From an uncultured Clostridia bacterium (GTDB lineage Bacteria; Bacillota; Clostridia; Christensenellales; CAG-314), in contig CAKQEP010000009.1 of assembly GCA_934230325.1 (NCBI GenBank), forward strand, positions 1-64,000: a stretch of 64,000 bases of DNA, in the 5' to 3' direction. Shown here one piece after another: positions 45,001 through 54,715 of the stretch. Below the pieces are notes generated by a model. That model made no database searches. It was not told the origin of the DNA and was given only the letters and a program-made list of their open reading frames with translations. Each line of letters starts with the position of its first letter. The stretch's first letter is position 1. The translations under genes were made by a program, and so were the position numbers.

Positions 45001-45782
45001 GTCACGGGCTTTTTGCGTCCCGCCTCTTTGCGGGCGTCAAGGTAGGCTTTGTACTCTTTTTCTATCCCTTCGTCCTCAAAAACAATTTCGTCAATGACGG
45101 TGTTGAAGGTGGTGTGGCGGCAATGGTCGCTCCAGTACGTGTCCAAAACCTTAATTTCCGTAACCGTCGGATTGCGTTTTTCCTTTTTGAAGTAATCTCT
45201 GCACGTTTTTAAGTCGGCAACGTCCATCGCAAGTCCGCGTTGCTCGATAAAATTTGCAAGAGCGTCGTCGTCCATATCGACAAACCCGTCCAAAACTTCT
45301 ACTTTGTCGGGGGATACGGTCTTTTGTTTTAGCGTTTTGTATTTTGCAAGCGGAACAACCGCGCTGTCTACGGGATTGACTACGTACTTTTGTATGCGCT
45401 CCGCCTGCTCGTCGTCAACGCCGCCTAATACGAATACCTTTTCCCACTTGACGAGCGGACGCTCGCGCTGACTGATAAGTTGTATACATTGCGCCGCGCT
45501 GTCCGCGCGTTGGTCAAATTGCCCCGCCAAAGCGGATACGACAAAAACTTTTTGACCTTCCTCCACAGGCAACTCGTCAAAAACTTCGTCGGTCTGCGGC
45601 TCGGAAAAAACGGTGCTTACGCTCTTTTTAAAGGTGGATTTGTCAACGTTTTCTACGTCGTATTTGTTAAAAATTCTCAAATACGTAGGCTCGATACCGA
45701 GCAAAACTTTGAGTTCTGCCTTGAGTCGCTCCGATTCTTCCGAAAAGCATTGTTTTTTAGATACAAAAATTTGATAAACCAT
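42081..45782 (-). CDS. purL: Phosphoribosylformylglycinamidine synthase, one-chain clostridial form
   Basis: Converts FGAR to FGAM with glutamine and ATP. The 1233-residue protein joins synthase and glutaminase domains in one chain, as in the clostridial and streptococcal subtype, so separate purS and purQ are not needed. The synthase part has SDHCRHTTFNTVI and the paired ATP-binding domains; the C-terminal class I amidotransferase begins near VFPGTNCEYD and has its nucleophile at Cys1073 in GGICNGFQ and the HSERIGDNLY segment near the end. The ATG at 45782 is chosen for GGGAGGG upstream. Last gene of the purine operon, 155 bases after purD. Confidence 0.97.
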   Translation of the reverse strand: MVYQIFVSKKQCFSEESERLKAELKVLLGIEPTYLRIFNKYDVENVDKSTFKKSVSTVFSEPQTDEVFDELPVEEGQKVFVVSALAGQFDQRADSAAQCIQLISQRERPLVKWEKVFVLGGVDDEQAERIQKYVVNPVDSAVVPLAKYKTLKQKTVSPDKVEVLDGFVDMDDDALANFIEQRGLAMDVADLKTCRDYFKKEKRNPTVTEIKVLDTYWSDHCRHTTFNTVIDEIVFEDEGIEKEYKAYLDARKEAGRKKPVTLMDIGTIAAKILKKRGLLNNLDESEEINACTVKIKVKIDGVKRDWLLLFKNETHNHPTEIEPFGGAATCIGGAIRDPLSGRAYVYSAMRVTGAGNPLTPVKDTLKGKLPQRKIVTTAADGYSSYGNQIGLTTGLVQEIYHSGYVAKRMEVGAVIGAAPADRVRRERPIAGDKVILLGGKTGRDGCGGATGSSKSHSKESLAACGAEVQKGNAPEERKLQRLFRNRAASLMIKRCNDFGAGGVSVAIGELADGLDIDLNAVPKKYDGLDGTELAISESQERMAVVVADKDVKKFLKLAKNENLEATVVATVTDANRLKMKWNGKYIVDLSREFLATNGAAKHATAMVKPALPYQKQINGDFIKSYTALAGDLNVCSQKGLCERFDGTIGAGTVLMPFGGKYQATPIQAMVTKISTEKKETDTSSVMAFGFNPYIAQQSPFDAGYLAVVESVSKLVAVGAEFKDVYLSFQEYFEKLRQEPARWGKPVAALLGAFKAQRELGVAAIGGKDSMSGSFEKLDVPPTLLSFAVTTTDANYVIGNEFKEPFHRVILLSPDRDERGLPTAESLLKNFDTVSALIRQKKVVTAYTLTYGGVAEAVLKMCLGNKIGFRFRDEVTNEVLFRYDYGAFVLELADNVVPAIDGKVTDIGYTARESSIVKGDEEITLDKITRAYDCKLASVFPTEATPADKPTTYSYFAPKRVAPKVKTDKIRALIPVFPGTNCEYDTAKAFAKAGATPEIFVINNLTPKAVSDSVRAFAKQLKQSQILFIPGGFSGGDEPDGSGKFITAFLRNEEIKNALADLLGHRDGLVGGICNGFQALIKLGLVPYGKIITPKGNSPTLTYNNIGRHQSKIVQVRVCSNKSPWLSACHVGDIFNVAISHGEGRFVADEGEIKLLASNGQIATQYVDTYGLVSGATAFNPNGSMDAIEGITSPDGRVFGKMGHSERIGDNLYKNVSGEYDMKIFESAVNYFKI

Positions 45783-45937
45783 ATCATTAGCCCTCCCGTA
45801 GCAAGTCTTTGTCACGGCTGTCGTTTTTTTTGGTAGTTTTTGGGATAATTTTTTGTTGCGTATTGTCGTTGTCGAGTTTGACCGCTTCCGCTTGTCTTGT
45901 CACGCCGCTGTCGCTCCTTTTACCGACAATATGATTT

Positions 45938-47221
45938 TTATTGCCGTTTGGCGTAGTCCAACGCTTTTTTGCCTATATCGCTGCGGCAAAATTTGTTTTT
46001 AAACTCTATTTTGTCGGCTATCTCGTACGCGTTTGTTATTGCCTGCTCCAAAGAATCGGCTACCGCCGTCGCGCCCGCAACTCTGCCGCCGTTTGTGACG
46101 AGATTTCCGTCTTTATCTTTTGCCGCGCCCGCAACAAATACAAACTCCGTCTTGTCGTTTACCTTTGGCAAGGACAGTTTAAACCCTTTTTGGTATTCCG
46201 TCGGGTACCCTTTGCTCGCAACGACGACGCAACAACTGAATTTTGTTTTGTCAAATTCTGCCGTTGCGGGGTTTAGGTTGCCGCGAGCGACGTCTTTAAA
46301 CACTTGGTACAAGTTACCTTTAAAAAGCGGCAAAACCGCTTGAGTTTCCGGATCGCCAAAACGGCAGTTATATTCTATCACTTTTGGTCCGTTTTGAGTC
46401 AACATAAGACCAAAATATATGCAACCTTTAAAAATTCGTCCTTCTTTTTTTAGCGCGGATATAGTCGGCAAAAAGATCTTTTGCATACATTCCGCCGCTA
46501 TCTCGTCGGTATAAAAGGGGTTTGGGGCAATTACGCCCATACCGCCCGTGTTTGGACCTTTGTCGCCGTCAAAGGCTTGTTTGTGGTCCATACTCGAAGT
46601 CATCGGCGCGATACGCTCCCCGTCTGTAAAAGCAAGAACGCTTACTTCCGGACCGGTGAGAAATTCTTCCACCACTATAGAATTGCCCGAGTCGCCAAAC
46701 TTTTTGTCACGCATAACGCTTTTTACGGCGTCAACTGCGCAGTTGCGGTCAAAAGCGACGGTTACGCCCTTGCCCAAAGCAAGTCCGTCGGCTTTTATCA
46801 CGATAGGAATCGGACAGGTTTTGACGTATTCCAACGCTTTTTCCGCGTCGTCAAAGGTTTGGTACTCCGCCGTCGGTATACCGTACTTTTTCATTAAGTT
46901 TTTTGCAAAAACCTTGCTGCTCTCGATTTTTGCCGCCGCCGCAGTAGGACCAAAACAGTCAAACCCCGCCGCCGTCAACTCGTCTACCATACCCATAGCA
47001 AGCGGATCGTCGGGCGTGACTACCACAAGGTCGGGCATAAATTTTTTGCAAAACTCTTTTACTGCCGCCACGTCGGTTGCTTTTATCCCCGTGACGATTA
47101 CTCCGTCGTCATACCCGGCGTTGCCCGAGCAAGCCGCTATTTGGGCGTCTTTGTTGTCACGCAAAAGAGTTTTTATCACGGCGTGTTCTCTGCCGCCGCC
47201 ACCTACAACAACTATCTTCAT
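45938..47221 (-). CDS. purD: Phosphoribosylamine-glycine ligase
   Basis: ATP-grasp enzyme that makes GAR from phosphoribosylamine and glycine, the second step of the pathway. The 427 residues match the family. Signatures are MKIVVVGGGGREHA at the start, KADGLALGKGV, and GVIAPNPFYTD ... EYNCRFGDPETQ in the ATP-grasp core. It starts 1 base after the purH stop codon. The 155 bases between its end and purL are low-complexity and hold no gene. Confidence 0.97.
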   Translation of the reverse strand: MKIVVVGGGGREHAVIKTLLRDNKDAQIAACSGNAGYDDGVIVTGIKATDVAAVKEFCKKFMPDLVVVTPDDPLAMGMVDELTAAGFDCFGPTAAAAKIESSKVFAKNLMKKYGIPTAEYQTFDDAEKALEYVKTCPIPIVIKADGLALGKGVTVAFDRNCAVDAVKSVMRDKKFGDSGNSIVVEEFLTGPEVSVLAFTDGERIAPMTSSMDHKQAFDGDKGPNTGGMGVIAPNPFYTDEIAAECMQKIFLPTISALKKEGRIFKGCIYFGLMLTQNGPKVIEYNCRFGDPETQAVLPLFKGNLYQVFKDVARGNLNPATAEFDKTKFSCCVVVASKGYPTEYQKGFKLSLPKVNDKTEFVFVAGAAKDKDGNLVTNGGRVAGATAVADSLEQAITNAYEIADKIEFKNKFCRSDIGKKALDYAKRQ

Positions 47222-47222
47222 A

Positions 47223-48407
47223 TCAGTGATGGAAAAGCCTTATTCCGTTAAACACGAGAGTCATACCATATTTGTCCGCCGTCTGTATTACGTTGTCATC
47301 GCGAACGCTTCCGCCCGCCTCCACGACGTAGGACACGCCGCTTTTTGCCGCCCGCTCGATATTGTCGCCAAAGGGGAAAAACGCGTCGCTTGCAAGGCTT
47401 ACGCCCTTGATTTTGGATAAGTACGCCTTTTTTTCTTCCGCGCCAAAGGGTTGCGGACGCACGGTAAAGAATTTTTGCCAGTTTCCGTCGTCAAGAACGT
47501 CTTCCGGCGTTTTGCCGAGATACGCGTCTATTGCGTTGTCCCGTTCCGCGCGGTTGACCGACGGAATAAAGGGCAAATCGAGAACCTTGTCGCTCTGCCG
47601 CAAAAACCACAAGTCGGCTTTGTCCCCCGCAAGCCTCGTGCAGTGAATACGGGATTGTTGTCCCGCTCCCACGCCTATCGCTTGTCCGTCAAAAGCGTAA
47701 CAAACGCTGTTGCTTTGGGTGTACTTTAAAGTAATCAACGCAACGAGCAAATCTCTTTTTGCGTCGTCGGGCAGATTTTTGTTTTGGCTCACGACGTTGG
47801 TCAAGCAGTTTTCCGTCAACTCTACTTGGTTGCGAAGTTGACAGAAAGTAACGCCGTACACCTGCTTTACTTCGATAGGTTGCGGGCGGTAGTTTACGTC
47901 CATTTTAAGAACAAGATATTTGCCGCCTTTTTTGGCTTTTAAAATTTCCAACGCTTGCTCGTCGTAGTCCGGCGCGATAACCCCGTCGCTGACTTCCCTT
48001 TTGATAAGTTTTGCCGTCATAACGTCGCAACGGTCGCTCAAAGCGATAAAATCGCCAAAACTGCTCATACGGTCCGTGCCTCTCGCGCGAGCGTAAGCGC
48101 AAGCCAACGGGCTGTCGTCAAGTCCTTCTACGTCGTCCACAAAACAGGCTTTTTTGAGTTTTTCTCCAAGTTTGTTGCCGACTGCGGCAGAAGTGGGAGA
48201 AACGTGCTTAAAACTCGCCGCCGCTGGCATATTTGTCGCCGCTTTGAGTTCTCTCACCAGTTGCCACGCGTTGAGCGCGTCCAAAAGATTTATGTAACCC
48301 GCCTGCCCGTTTAACACGGTAAAGGGAAGTTCGCTTCCGTCGGACATATATACTTGCGCAGGTTTTTGGTTGGGATTGCAGCCGTATTTCAACTCTAAAT
48401 TTTTCAT
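47223..48407 (-). CDS. purH: AICAR formyltransferase, PurH without the cyclohydrolase domain
   Basis: A 394-residue protein that covers only the formyltransferase part of PurH. It transfers the formyl group from 10-formyl-THF to AICAR to give FAICAR. Typical segments are ELKYGCNPNQKPA, AAASFKHVSPTSAA, AYARARGTDRMSSFGDF, and GAGQQSRIHCTRLAG. The N-terminal IMP cyclohydrolase domain of ordinary PurH (about 520 residues) is absent; the missing step is supplied by the PurO-type enzyme two genes away. AAGGAG lies before the ATG. The formyl-donor step is the one monitored through ZTP by the operon riboswitch. Confidence 0.95.
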   Translation of the reverse strand: MKNLELKYGCNPNQKPAQVYMSDGSELPFTVLNGQAGYINLLDALNAWQLVRELKAATNMPAAASFKHVSPTSAAVGNKLGEKLKKACFVDDVEGLDDSPLACAYARARGTDRMSSFGDFIALSDRCDVMTAKLIKREVSDGVIAPDYDEQALEILKAKKGGKYLVLKMDVNYRPQPIEVKQVYGVTFCQLRNQVELTENCLTNVVSQNKNLPDDAKRDLLVALITLKYTQSNSVCYAFDGQAIGVGAGQQSRIHCTRLAGDKADLWFLRQSDKVLDLPFIPSVNRAERDNAIDAYLGKTPEDVLDDGNWQKFFTVRPQPFGAEEKKAYLSKIKGVSLASDAFFPFGDNIERAAKSGVSYVVEAGGSVRDDNVIQTADKYGMTLVFNGIRLFHH

Positions 48408-48528
48408 AATTTCTCCTTGTTTTTTTCCGCCGTATACTCGGTTTTGTTTAGTTTGATTTGTTTATCCGTTTGGTTTTTTTGGTTTGATTTTTTTGTTTTG
48501 TTAACTTTTTTAGTTTGGTTTGCCGCCG
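48408..48528. other. Low-complexity T/G-rich spacer in the purine operon
   Basis: About 120 bases made of TTTGGTTTGATTT-like units between purB and purH. On the transcript this is a long A/C-rich spacer without stable structure. Confidence 0.5.
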
Positions 48529-49962
48529 CTAAACTTTGAGTTCCTCGTATACGTCGCCGACGCAGTACTCGTCTATTATCGGTTGCGCGACGTCACGCAA
48601 AAATTCTTCCGTCTGTTGCGCGCTACGCCCGATATAGGCTTTTGCGTCAAGATGCGACATCAATGTTTGCTTGTCCATTCCAAAGTCGGCGTCGGCGGCT
48701 ATGCGGTCTATCAAATCGTTTAAACCGCCTTCCGTTTTGACCTTTTTTGCCGCCGCAATGCTGTGTTCGCGCAATTTTTCGTGAAGTTCCTGCCTGTTTC
48801 CGCCGCGTTTGACGCACTCCATCATTATGTTTTCCGTCGCCATAAAGGGCAACTTTTCCGCAACTCTCCTTTCTATTACTTTGTCGTAAACCACAAGCCC
48901 CGACGATACGTTTATGTAAATGTTGAGTATCGCGTCCGTCGCCAAAAAGGCTTCGGCTACGCTTATGCGTTTGTTTGCGCTGTCGTCGAGAGTACGCTCA
49001 AACCACTGCGTACCCGCCGTAATTGCGGGGTTTAAACTGTCGATAATGACGTAACGAGCCAGCGCGCACATACGTTCGCTACGCATAGGATTGCGTTTGT
49101 AAGGCATTGCGCTGCTGCCTATCTGATTTGTTTCAAAGGGTTCTTCCACTTCTTCGAAGGACTGCAAAATTCTTAGGTCGTTGGCAAACTTGTACGCGCT
49201 TTGCGCAAATCCCGACAGCACTGCCAAAAAGTAAGCGTCTACTTTGCGGGAATAAGTCTGTCCCGACACTTTGACTACGGATTCAAACCCCATATCCTTT
49301 GCGACGAGAGCGTCCAACGCCTTGACTTTGTCGGCGTCTCCTTTAAACAACTCCATAAAACTCGCTTGAGTACCCGTCGTGCCTTTGCTGCCCAAAAGTT
49401 GAAGTTTGTCCAGTCTGTGCCGCATTTCTTCTATGTCCATACACAACTCGTTTATCCACAACGTCGCGCGTTTTCCGACGGTGGTCAACTGCGCGGGTTG
49501 AAGGTGCGTGTATCCCAAACAAGGCATATCCTTGTACTTGTTAGCAAAAGCCGACAGATTTTTTACTACTTGCGCCGCTTTATTTATAATGAGTTTGCCC
49601 GCCTCGCGCATCGCTATCAAATCGGCGTTGTCCCCGACGTAACAACTCGTCGCGCCGAGATGAATTATCCCCGCCGCTTTGGGGCATTGTTTGCCAAAAG
49701 CGTACACGTGACTCATTACGTCGTGCCGTACTTCCTTTTCTCTTGCGGCGGCAACGTCATAATCGATGTCGTCGAGGTGCGCCTGCATTTGTCGGATTTG
49801 CTCGTCGGTGATATTTAGTCCGAGTTGTTTTTCCGCCTTTGCCAACGCTACCCACAACCTACGCCACGTTCCGAATTTAAAGTCGTCGCTAAACAGGTAC
49901 TGCATCTTTTTTGACGCGTACCGAGTAGATAACGGAGAAATGTATCCGTCGTGTCCCGTCAT
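48529..49962 (-). CDS. purB: Adenylosuccinate lyase
   Basis: Acts twice: SAICAR to AICAR, and adenylosuccinate to AMP, each with release of fumarate. The 477-residue protein belongs to the longer subfamily. It shows the superfamily signature SSAMPYKRNPMRSERMCALA and LGATSCYVGDNADLI near the front. The ATG at 49962 is chosen because GTGAGGG lies 8 bases before it; an upstream in-frame codon has none. It follows the PurO gene by 11 bases. Confidence 0.96.
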   Translation of the reverse strand: MTGHDGYISPLSTRYASKKMQYLFSDDFKFGTWRRLWVALAKAEKQLGLNITDEQIRQMQAHLDDIDYDVAAAREKEVRHDVMSHVYAFGKQCPKAAGIIHLGATSCYVGDNADLIAMREAGKLIINKAAQVVKNLSAFANKYKDMPCLGYTHLQPAQLTTVGKRATLWINELCMDIEEMRHRLDKLQLLGSKGTTGTQASFMELFKGDADKVKALDALVAKDMGFESVVKVSGQTYSRKVDAYFLAVLSGFAQSAYKFANDLRILQSFEEVEEPFETNQIGSSAMPYKRNPMRSERMCALARYVIIDSLNPAITAGTQWFERTLDDSANKRISVAEAFLATDAILNIYINVSSGLVVYDKVIERRVAEKLPFMATENIMMECVKRGGNRQELHEKLREHSIAAAKKVKTEGGLNDLIDRIAADADFGMDKQTLMSHLDAKAYIGRSAQQTEEFLRDVAQPIIDEYCVGDVYEELKV

Positions 49963-49973
49963 AACTTTTTCCC

Positions 49974-50687
49974 TCACTTGTTTTTGTTTAATAATCTGTC
50001 CTCGTGCGCCCCGTCGGAAAATCTGACGTATCGGACGTAAAGACTTATTTTGTTGTCGGCGTCAAGGTTTGACCATATCCCGTCGGTAAACTCGTCTATA
50101 TCGTCGGGAATACTCACCCTTTCCGGCTCGCCTACAAAGGTGGGCAACGGGTTTCCGTCGCAAACGTAAGTGTGCAAAAAATGTCCGACACCCGCCGTCG
50201 CGGCGTAATCAAACAAAAATCTGTTGCACGCGCCGCCCTCTTTGTCCGCGCTCTTTAATATGCAAAGTTTGTAGTCCCCGCTTTGAGTATCCATCACGCC
50301 GCTGATACGCGGGGTAAAGTTTGGCGCGTCAGGCTCAAAAGTTCTCGTTTTTAAGGCTTTAAAAAAACAACCGCCTTTAGCCAAAAAGTCGTACACAGTG
50401 TCGGTTTGGTCGCCGTTGGTGACGATAAGGTTGTTTTTGTAAACGCGAACGGGCGAGTACACGATAAGCGACGGGTCTTCTACCTTGCTCGCGTCAAAAG
50501 GATAAATGACTACGCCGTTGCCTTCACGCTTAAAGATTCTGTTGCGGCTGTTGTTGCTGCGCCCCATAATAAAGTACGCCGCAACGCCGAACTTGCCGTT
50601 TGCGCTTTTGCCCAAAACTATGCCGCGTCCGGCGTAACTGTTGTTTTTTAAAATATCGTTGATTTTTTCGGTTTTGTAAACGTCCAT
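49974..50687 (-). CDS. purO: IMP cyclohydrolase, PurO type
   Basis: A 237-residue protein of the archaeal-type IMP cyclohydrolase family (IMP_cyclohyd), which closes FAICAR to IMP. Features seen are YAGRGIVLGKS near the start, AYFIMGRSNNSRNRIF, and FTPRISGVMDTQSGDYKLCILK. It replaces the missing N-terminal domain of PurH in this operon. Position between purN and purB fits. The ribosome site is weak, with GAGGAAGG about 10 bases before the ATG. The family call is by pattern; it would be odd for any other enzyme to fill this slot. Confidence 0.88.
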   Translation of the reverse strand: MDVYKTEKINDILKNNSYAGRGIVLGKSANGKFGVAAYFIMGRSNNSRNRIFKREGNGVVIYPFDASKVEDPSLIVYSPVRVYKNNLIVTNGDQTDTVYDFLAKGGCFFKALKTRTFEPDAPNFTPRISGVMDTQSGDYKLCILKSADKEGGACNRFLFDYAATAGVGHFLHTYVCDGNPLPTFVGEPERVSIPDDIDEFTDGIWSNLDADNKISLYVRYVRFSDGAHEDRLLNKNK

Positions 50688-50742
50688 TTTTGTTTAGCCT
50701 TCCTCTTAATATTAGCCTTGCGTTAACTTTGTTTTTTTAACG

Positions 50743-51357
50743 TCAACCTTGTTCTTTTAATATTTGTTGCGAAACGCTTTCCACCGCCTGCGGCAAAATC
50801 ACCCATTCCGCCTGCTCCATAACTCTGCGTTGCAAGGTGTTTTCGTCGTCGTCGGGCAAAACGGGTACTTGTTTTTGAGCGATTATATCGCCGCCGTCCA
50901 CTACCGCCGTGACGTAATGAACCGTCGCGCCCGTCACTTTTTCTCCCGCCGCAAGTACGGCGCGGTGAACTTTAAGTCCGTAAAAACCGCCGCCGCAATA
51001 CTTGGGAATAAGCGAAGGGTGTACGTTGATTATTCTTTTTTGGTATTTTTCGCAAAAATCCGCCGTCAAAACGCACAAGAACCCCGCCAGCACTACGAGT
51101 TGCACGCCGTACTCGTCCAAAACCGCTTGCAATTCCTTTTCAAACTGCTCCTGCGTCAAACCTCTGCCCTTTTTGTCTATGCAAACGGCGGGTATTCCCG
51201 CTTGTTTTGCGCGCGTCAAAGCGTAAGCGTTGGGATTGTTGGACGCAACGACGGCTATTTTTGCGGAAGTTATCGTTTTTGATTTGACGGCGTCTATTAT
51301 CGCCTGCAAGTTTGTGCCGCCGCCCGACACCAAAACCGCTGCGCTGACTTGTTTCAC
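50743..51357 (-). CDS. purN: Phosphoribosylglycinamide formyltransferase
   Basis: Formylates GAR with 10-formyl-THF. The 204-residue protein has [15 protein letters not shown], the catalytic [18 protein letters not shown] (Asn, His) and [16 protein letters not shown] with the conserved aspartate. It starts within the last codons of purM (4-base overlap). It also depends on the folate cofactor, so ZTP control of the operon makes sense. Confidence 0.96.
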   Translation of the reverse strand: MKQVSAAVLVSGGGTNLQAIIDAVKSKTITSAKIAVVASNNPNAYALTRAKQAGIPAVCIDKKGRGLTQEQFEKELQAVLDEYGVQLVVLAGFLCVLTADFCEKYQKRIINVHPSLIPKYCGGGFYGLKVHRAVLAAGEKVTGATVHYVTAVVDGGDIIAQKQVPVLPDDDENTLQRRVMEQAEWVILPQAVESVSQQILKEQG

Positions 51358-52388
51358 AATCTCACGCCCTCGTCGCCGTTGGCAAGTTGACCTATGACGT
51401 AAGCGTTTACGCCGTTTTGCCGCAACGTTTCCAACGCGACGGTTTGGTCGTGTTTGTCTACTATTACCGTCATTCCCACGCCCATATTAAAGGTGTTAAA
51501 CATATCCCGCTCGCACACGCGACCTTTTGTCGCGATAAGGTCAAATATGGGCAAAACCCTGATTGAGGACTTGTCCAAATCCGCGTACAGTCCCTTTTTG
51601 ATACTGCGTGGGATATTTTCGTAAAAACCGCCACCGGTAACGTGGCTTATGCCTTTGACGGTGACTTTTTCTGACAGGGCAAGTATAGGTTTGACGTAAA
51701 TGCGGGTAGGCGTAAGCAGCGTTTCTCCCAAACTTTTGCCGCCCAACTCTTTGACGGGATTCGTTAAATCGGTGTTTTCCACGTCAAGCACTTTGCGAAC
51801 CAAAGAAAAACCGTTGCTGTGAACGCCGCTACTCGGCAACGCAATAACGACGTCGCCCGCTTGCTGCGTTTCCTTATCGATAATTTTTTCCCTATCCACA
51901 ATACCGACGGCAAACCCCGCAAGGTCGTACTCGTCTTCGGGATAGAAACTCGGCATTTCTGCCGTTTCGCCGCCGATAAGGGCGCAACCGCTGTCAACGC
52001 AACCGTCGCTGACGCCCTTGACTATATCCGCAACCTTTTGCGGAACGTTTTTGCCCAGCGCGATATAATCCAAAAAGAACAACGGCTTTGCGCCGCAACA
52101 AATCACGTCGTTGACGCACATAGCAACGCAGTCTATGCCTACGGTGTCGTGTTTATCCGTCAAAAAGGCAATTTTAAGTTTTGTGCCTACCCCGTCCGTG
52201 CCGCTCACCAAAACGGGATTTTTTATTCCGTTGAGGTCGAGCGCAAACAAGCCGCCAAAGCCGCCGACGTCGCCCAACACGCCTTTTGTGACGGTTTTTG
52301 CGATGTGACCTTTCATAAGTTCTACCGCTTTGTACCCTGCGGTGATGTCTACGCCCGCGTTTTTGTAACTTTCGCTGTAACTTTTCAT
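51354..52388 (-). CDS. purM: Phosphoribosylformylglycinamidine cyclo-ligase
   Basis: Makes AIR from FGAM with ATP. The 344 residues match the family length. Typical blocks are [48 protein letters not shown] and [13 protein letters not shown]. It overlaps purN by 4 bases and follows purF by about 106 bases of A/T-rich sequence without a gene. Confidence 0.97.
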   Translation of the reverse strand: MKSYSESYKNAGVDITAGYKAVELMKGHIAKTVTKGVLGDVGGFGGLFALDLNGIKNPVLVSGTDGVGTKLKIAFLTDKHDTVGIDCVAMCVNDVICCGAKPLFFLDYIALGKNVPQKVADIVKGVSDGCVDSGCALIGGETAEMPSFYPEDEYDLAGFAVGIVDREKIIDKETQQAGDVVIALPSSGVHSNGFSLVRKVLDVENTDLTNPVKELGGKSLGETLLTPTRIYVKPILALSEKVTVKGISHVTGGGFYENIPRSIKKGLYADLDKSSIRVLPIFDLIATKGRVCERDMFNTFNMGVGMTVIVDKHDQTVALETLRQNGVNAYVIGQLANGDEGVRL

Positions 52389-52494
52389 CTTAATTTTCTC
52401 CTCGTTGCGTTGTCGATTATCGTTGACTTTACTGTTTGTCGTTGCGTTTTTGGTTGTACGTATGACGATTTTGAGTACAAAACCGTTGCCGCGC

Positions 52495-53922
52495 TCATTT
52501 TAACCGACGCATTTTTTCCATTCTGCACTTGCCTTCGTCGTGAGGCGTTTCCGTCGCGTAATCTCCGGAAAAACAAGCCGTGCAGTACTCGTCGCAGACT
52601 TTGCCGCTCGGCAAGGCAGTTACGCTGCTCAAATCGAGATAGCCCAAACTGTCCACGCCTATTATCTTTGCAATTTCCTCCACCGTGTGGTGACACGCGA
52701 TAAGATTGTTTTCGTTATCTATATCCGTACCGTAAAAGCAAGGGTGCAAAAACGGCGGGGAAGAAATACGCAAATGCACTTCCGTCGCGCCTGCGTCACG
52801 CAAAAGTTTGACTACCGGTCCGGAAGTCGTGCCTCTCACTATGCTGTCGTCTACCATTACGACGCGTTTGCCTTTGAGTACCGTAGACACGGGATTGAGT
52901 TTTATTTTTACCATGTTCTCCCGCGTTTTTTGTTTTGGCGCGATAAAGGTGCGCCCTATATATTTGTTTTTAATAAGTCCGATTTCGTACGGGATACCCG
53001 ACGCCCTGCTAAAACCTATCGCCGCGTCAAGCCCGCTGTCCGGCACGCCTATCACGACATCCGCGTCTACGGGGTGTTGCTGCGCCAAAAATTCTCCCGC
53101 GCGTATACGCGCCTCATGAACGCTATGACCTTCTATCACGCTGTCGGGGCGGGCAAAGTATATGTACTCAAAAATGCACAAGCGGCGTTGTTTTTTGTTT
53201 ACGTGGTCGGTCACGCTGTAAACGCCGTCGTCGCAAAACACTACTATCTCACCAGGTAAAATATCCCGCACAAAGTTTGCGCCAACCGCGTCCAACGCGC
53301 AAGACTCGCTCGCGACTACAAACGTTCCGTCTTTGGTCACGCCGTAACACAACGGTCTAAACCCGTTTGGATCGCGTACCGCAACGAGTTTGGTCTGCGA
53401 CATAAGCACAAGACTGTACGCGCCCTTTATCTTGTTCATCGCAAGGCTTATGGCGTGTTCTATCGTGGGACTCTCTATGCGTTCCTGCGTGATAAAGTAA
53501 CTTATCACTTCCGTATCGCTGGAAGTGTGAAAAATGCACCCTTTCAACTCCATCTCACGCCTGAGTTCTAAGGAATTGACAAGATTTCCGTTGTGCGCCA
53601 ACGCCATCTTGCCGCGTATGTGGTTGACGGTGACGGGTTGACAGTTTTGCCTGCTGTTTGCACCCGTCGTGCCGTACCTGACATGCCCGACGGCAAAATT
53701 GCCTTCTCCGAGATGGTCAAGTATCTGCGGCGTAAATACGTCGTTGACTATGCCGTTGTCCTTGTGTTCTCTAAACTCGCCGCCGTCGTTGACAACGATT
53801 CCGCAGGACTCCTGCCCTCTGTGTTGCAACGCAAACAAACCGTAATAGGTAAGTGACGCAAGTTGTTTTCTTTTGGCTGAATACGCGCCAAAAACGCCGC
53901 ATTCTTCGTGAATATTGCTCAT
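52495..53922 (-). CDS. purF: Amidophosphoribosyltransferase
   Basis: First committed step: PRPP plus glutamine to phosphoribosylamine. The 475-residue precursor has a seven-residue leader before the nucleophile Cys8 (EECGVFGAY), so it is the self-processed Bacillus type. The PRPP loop is [16 protein letters not shown]. The C-terminal [10 protein letters not shown] with other cysteines suits the 4Fe-4S cluster of this type, which makes the enzyme oxygen-sensitive and fits an anaerobe. Third gene of the operon. Confidence 0.97.
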   Translation of the reverse strand: MSNIHEECGVFGAYSAKRKQLASLTYYGLFALQHRGQESCGIVVNDGGEFREHKDNGIVNDVFTPQILDHLGEGNFAVGHVRYGTTGANSRQNCQPVTVNHIRGKMALAHNGNLVNSLELRREMELKGCIFHTSSDTEVISYFITQERIESPTIEHAISLAMNKIKGAYSLVLMSQTKLVAVRDPNGFRPLCYGVTKDGTFVVASESCALDAVGANFVRDILPGEIVVFCDDGVYSVTDHVNKKQRRLCIFEYIYFARPDSVIEGHSVHEARIRAGEFLAQQHPVDADVVIGVPDSGLDAAIGFSRASGIPYEIGLIKNKYIGRTFIAPKQKTRENMVKIKLNPVSTVLKGKRVVMVDDSIVRGTTSGPVVKLLRDAGATEVHLRISSPPFLHPCFYGTDIDNENNLIACHHTVEEIAKIIGVDSLGYLDLSSVTALPSGKVCDEYCTACFSGDYATETPHDEGKCRMEKMRRLK

Positions 53923-53947
53923 TTTTTCCTCTTTTTTACGTTAAATA

Positions 53948-53963
53948 CCGCCCGAAGGCTTGT
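53948..53963 (+). repeat. Fragment matching repeat B
   Basis: CCGCCCGAAGGCTTGT matches 15 of 16 bases of the conserved 5' block of repeat B, followed by GTCGGTACC in place of the A/T hairpin. It lies in the 63-base purF-purC gap. It may be a worn copy or chance. Confidence 0.3.
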
Positions 53964-53985
53964 CGTCGGTACCAAAAAAACAGAT

Positions 53986-54696
53986 TTACTCGCCCAAAAG
54001 ACGCTTTGAAACTTCCTGATATGCGTCTTCTACGCCGCCCAAGTCGCGACGGAAACGGTCCTTATCCAACTTTTCGCCCGTCGTTGCGTCCCAAAAACGG
54101 CACGTATCGGGAGAAATCTCGTCGGCAAGCACTATCGTGCCGTCGTCAAGTCTGCCAAACTCTAATTTAAAATCGATAAGGCGGATATTGCTTTTTAACA
54201 GATAATCACGCAAAAACTCGTTGATTTTAAGGCTGTAATCCGCAATCGTTTCCAACTCTTTTTTGGTGGCCCAGCCCATCGCCAAGATGTGGTATTCGTT
54301 TACCATCGGGTCGCCCAAATCGTCGTTTTTGTAGCAAAACTCCAAAACGGTGCTTTTTAACGCCGTACCTTCCGCAACGCCCAACCGTTTAGCAAGACTT
54401 CCCGCCGCCACGTTGCGAACGATAACTTCCAACGGAACGATTGCGACGCGTTTTACTACGGTGTCCGTGCCGCTCAACTGCTCGACAAAATGAGTAGGAA
54501 TACCTATTTTTTCCAACTTTTGCATCAAGAAGTTGGTCATTCTGTTGTTTATCTCGCCTTTTCCCGCTATCGTACCCTTTTTTTGACCGTTGAAAGCCGT
54601 TGCGTCGTCTTTATAACTGACGATATATTTGTCGGGGTGGTCGGTTTTGAATACTTTTTTTGCTTTTCCCTCGTACAATTGTTGTAATTTTTGCAT
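53986..54696 (-). CDS. purC: Phosphoribosylaminoimidazole-succinocarboxamide synthase
   Basis: Joins aspartate to CAIR with ATP to form SAICAR. The 236 residues match the family. Signatures are [13 protein letters not shown] at the start, [30 protein letters not shown] and [19 protein letters not shown] precedes the ATG. It lies between purE and purF. Confidence 0.97.
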   Translation of the reverse strand: MQKLQQLYEGKAKKVFKTDHPDKYIVSYKDDATAFNGQKKGTIAGKGEINNRMTNFLMQKLEKIGIPTHFVEQLSGTDTVVKRVAIVPLEVIVRNVAAGSLAKRLGVAEGTALKSTVLEFCYKNDDLGDPMVNEYHILAMGWATKKELETIADYSLKINEFLRDYLLKSNIRLIDFKLEFGRLDDGTIVLADEISPDTCRFWDATTGEKLDKDRFRRDLGGVEDAYQEVSKRLLGE

Positions 54697-54715
54697 TTTG
54701 TTGAGTCCTCCCTTG

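Noticed and set aside
49450..49470. TTATCCACA-like DnaA box, with recF in the window, suggesting a replication origin
   Set aside because: A single box inside purB, no dnaA, dnaN or gyrB nearby, and recF sits 6 kb away in another operon.
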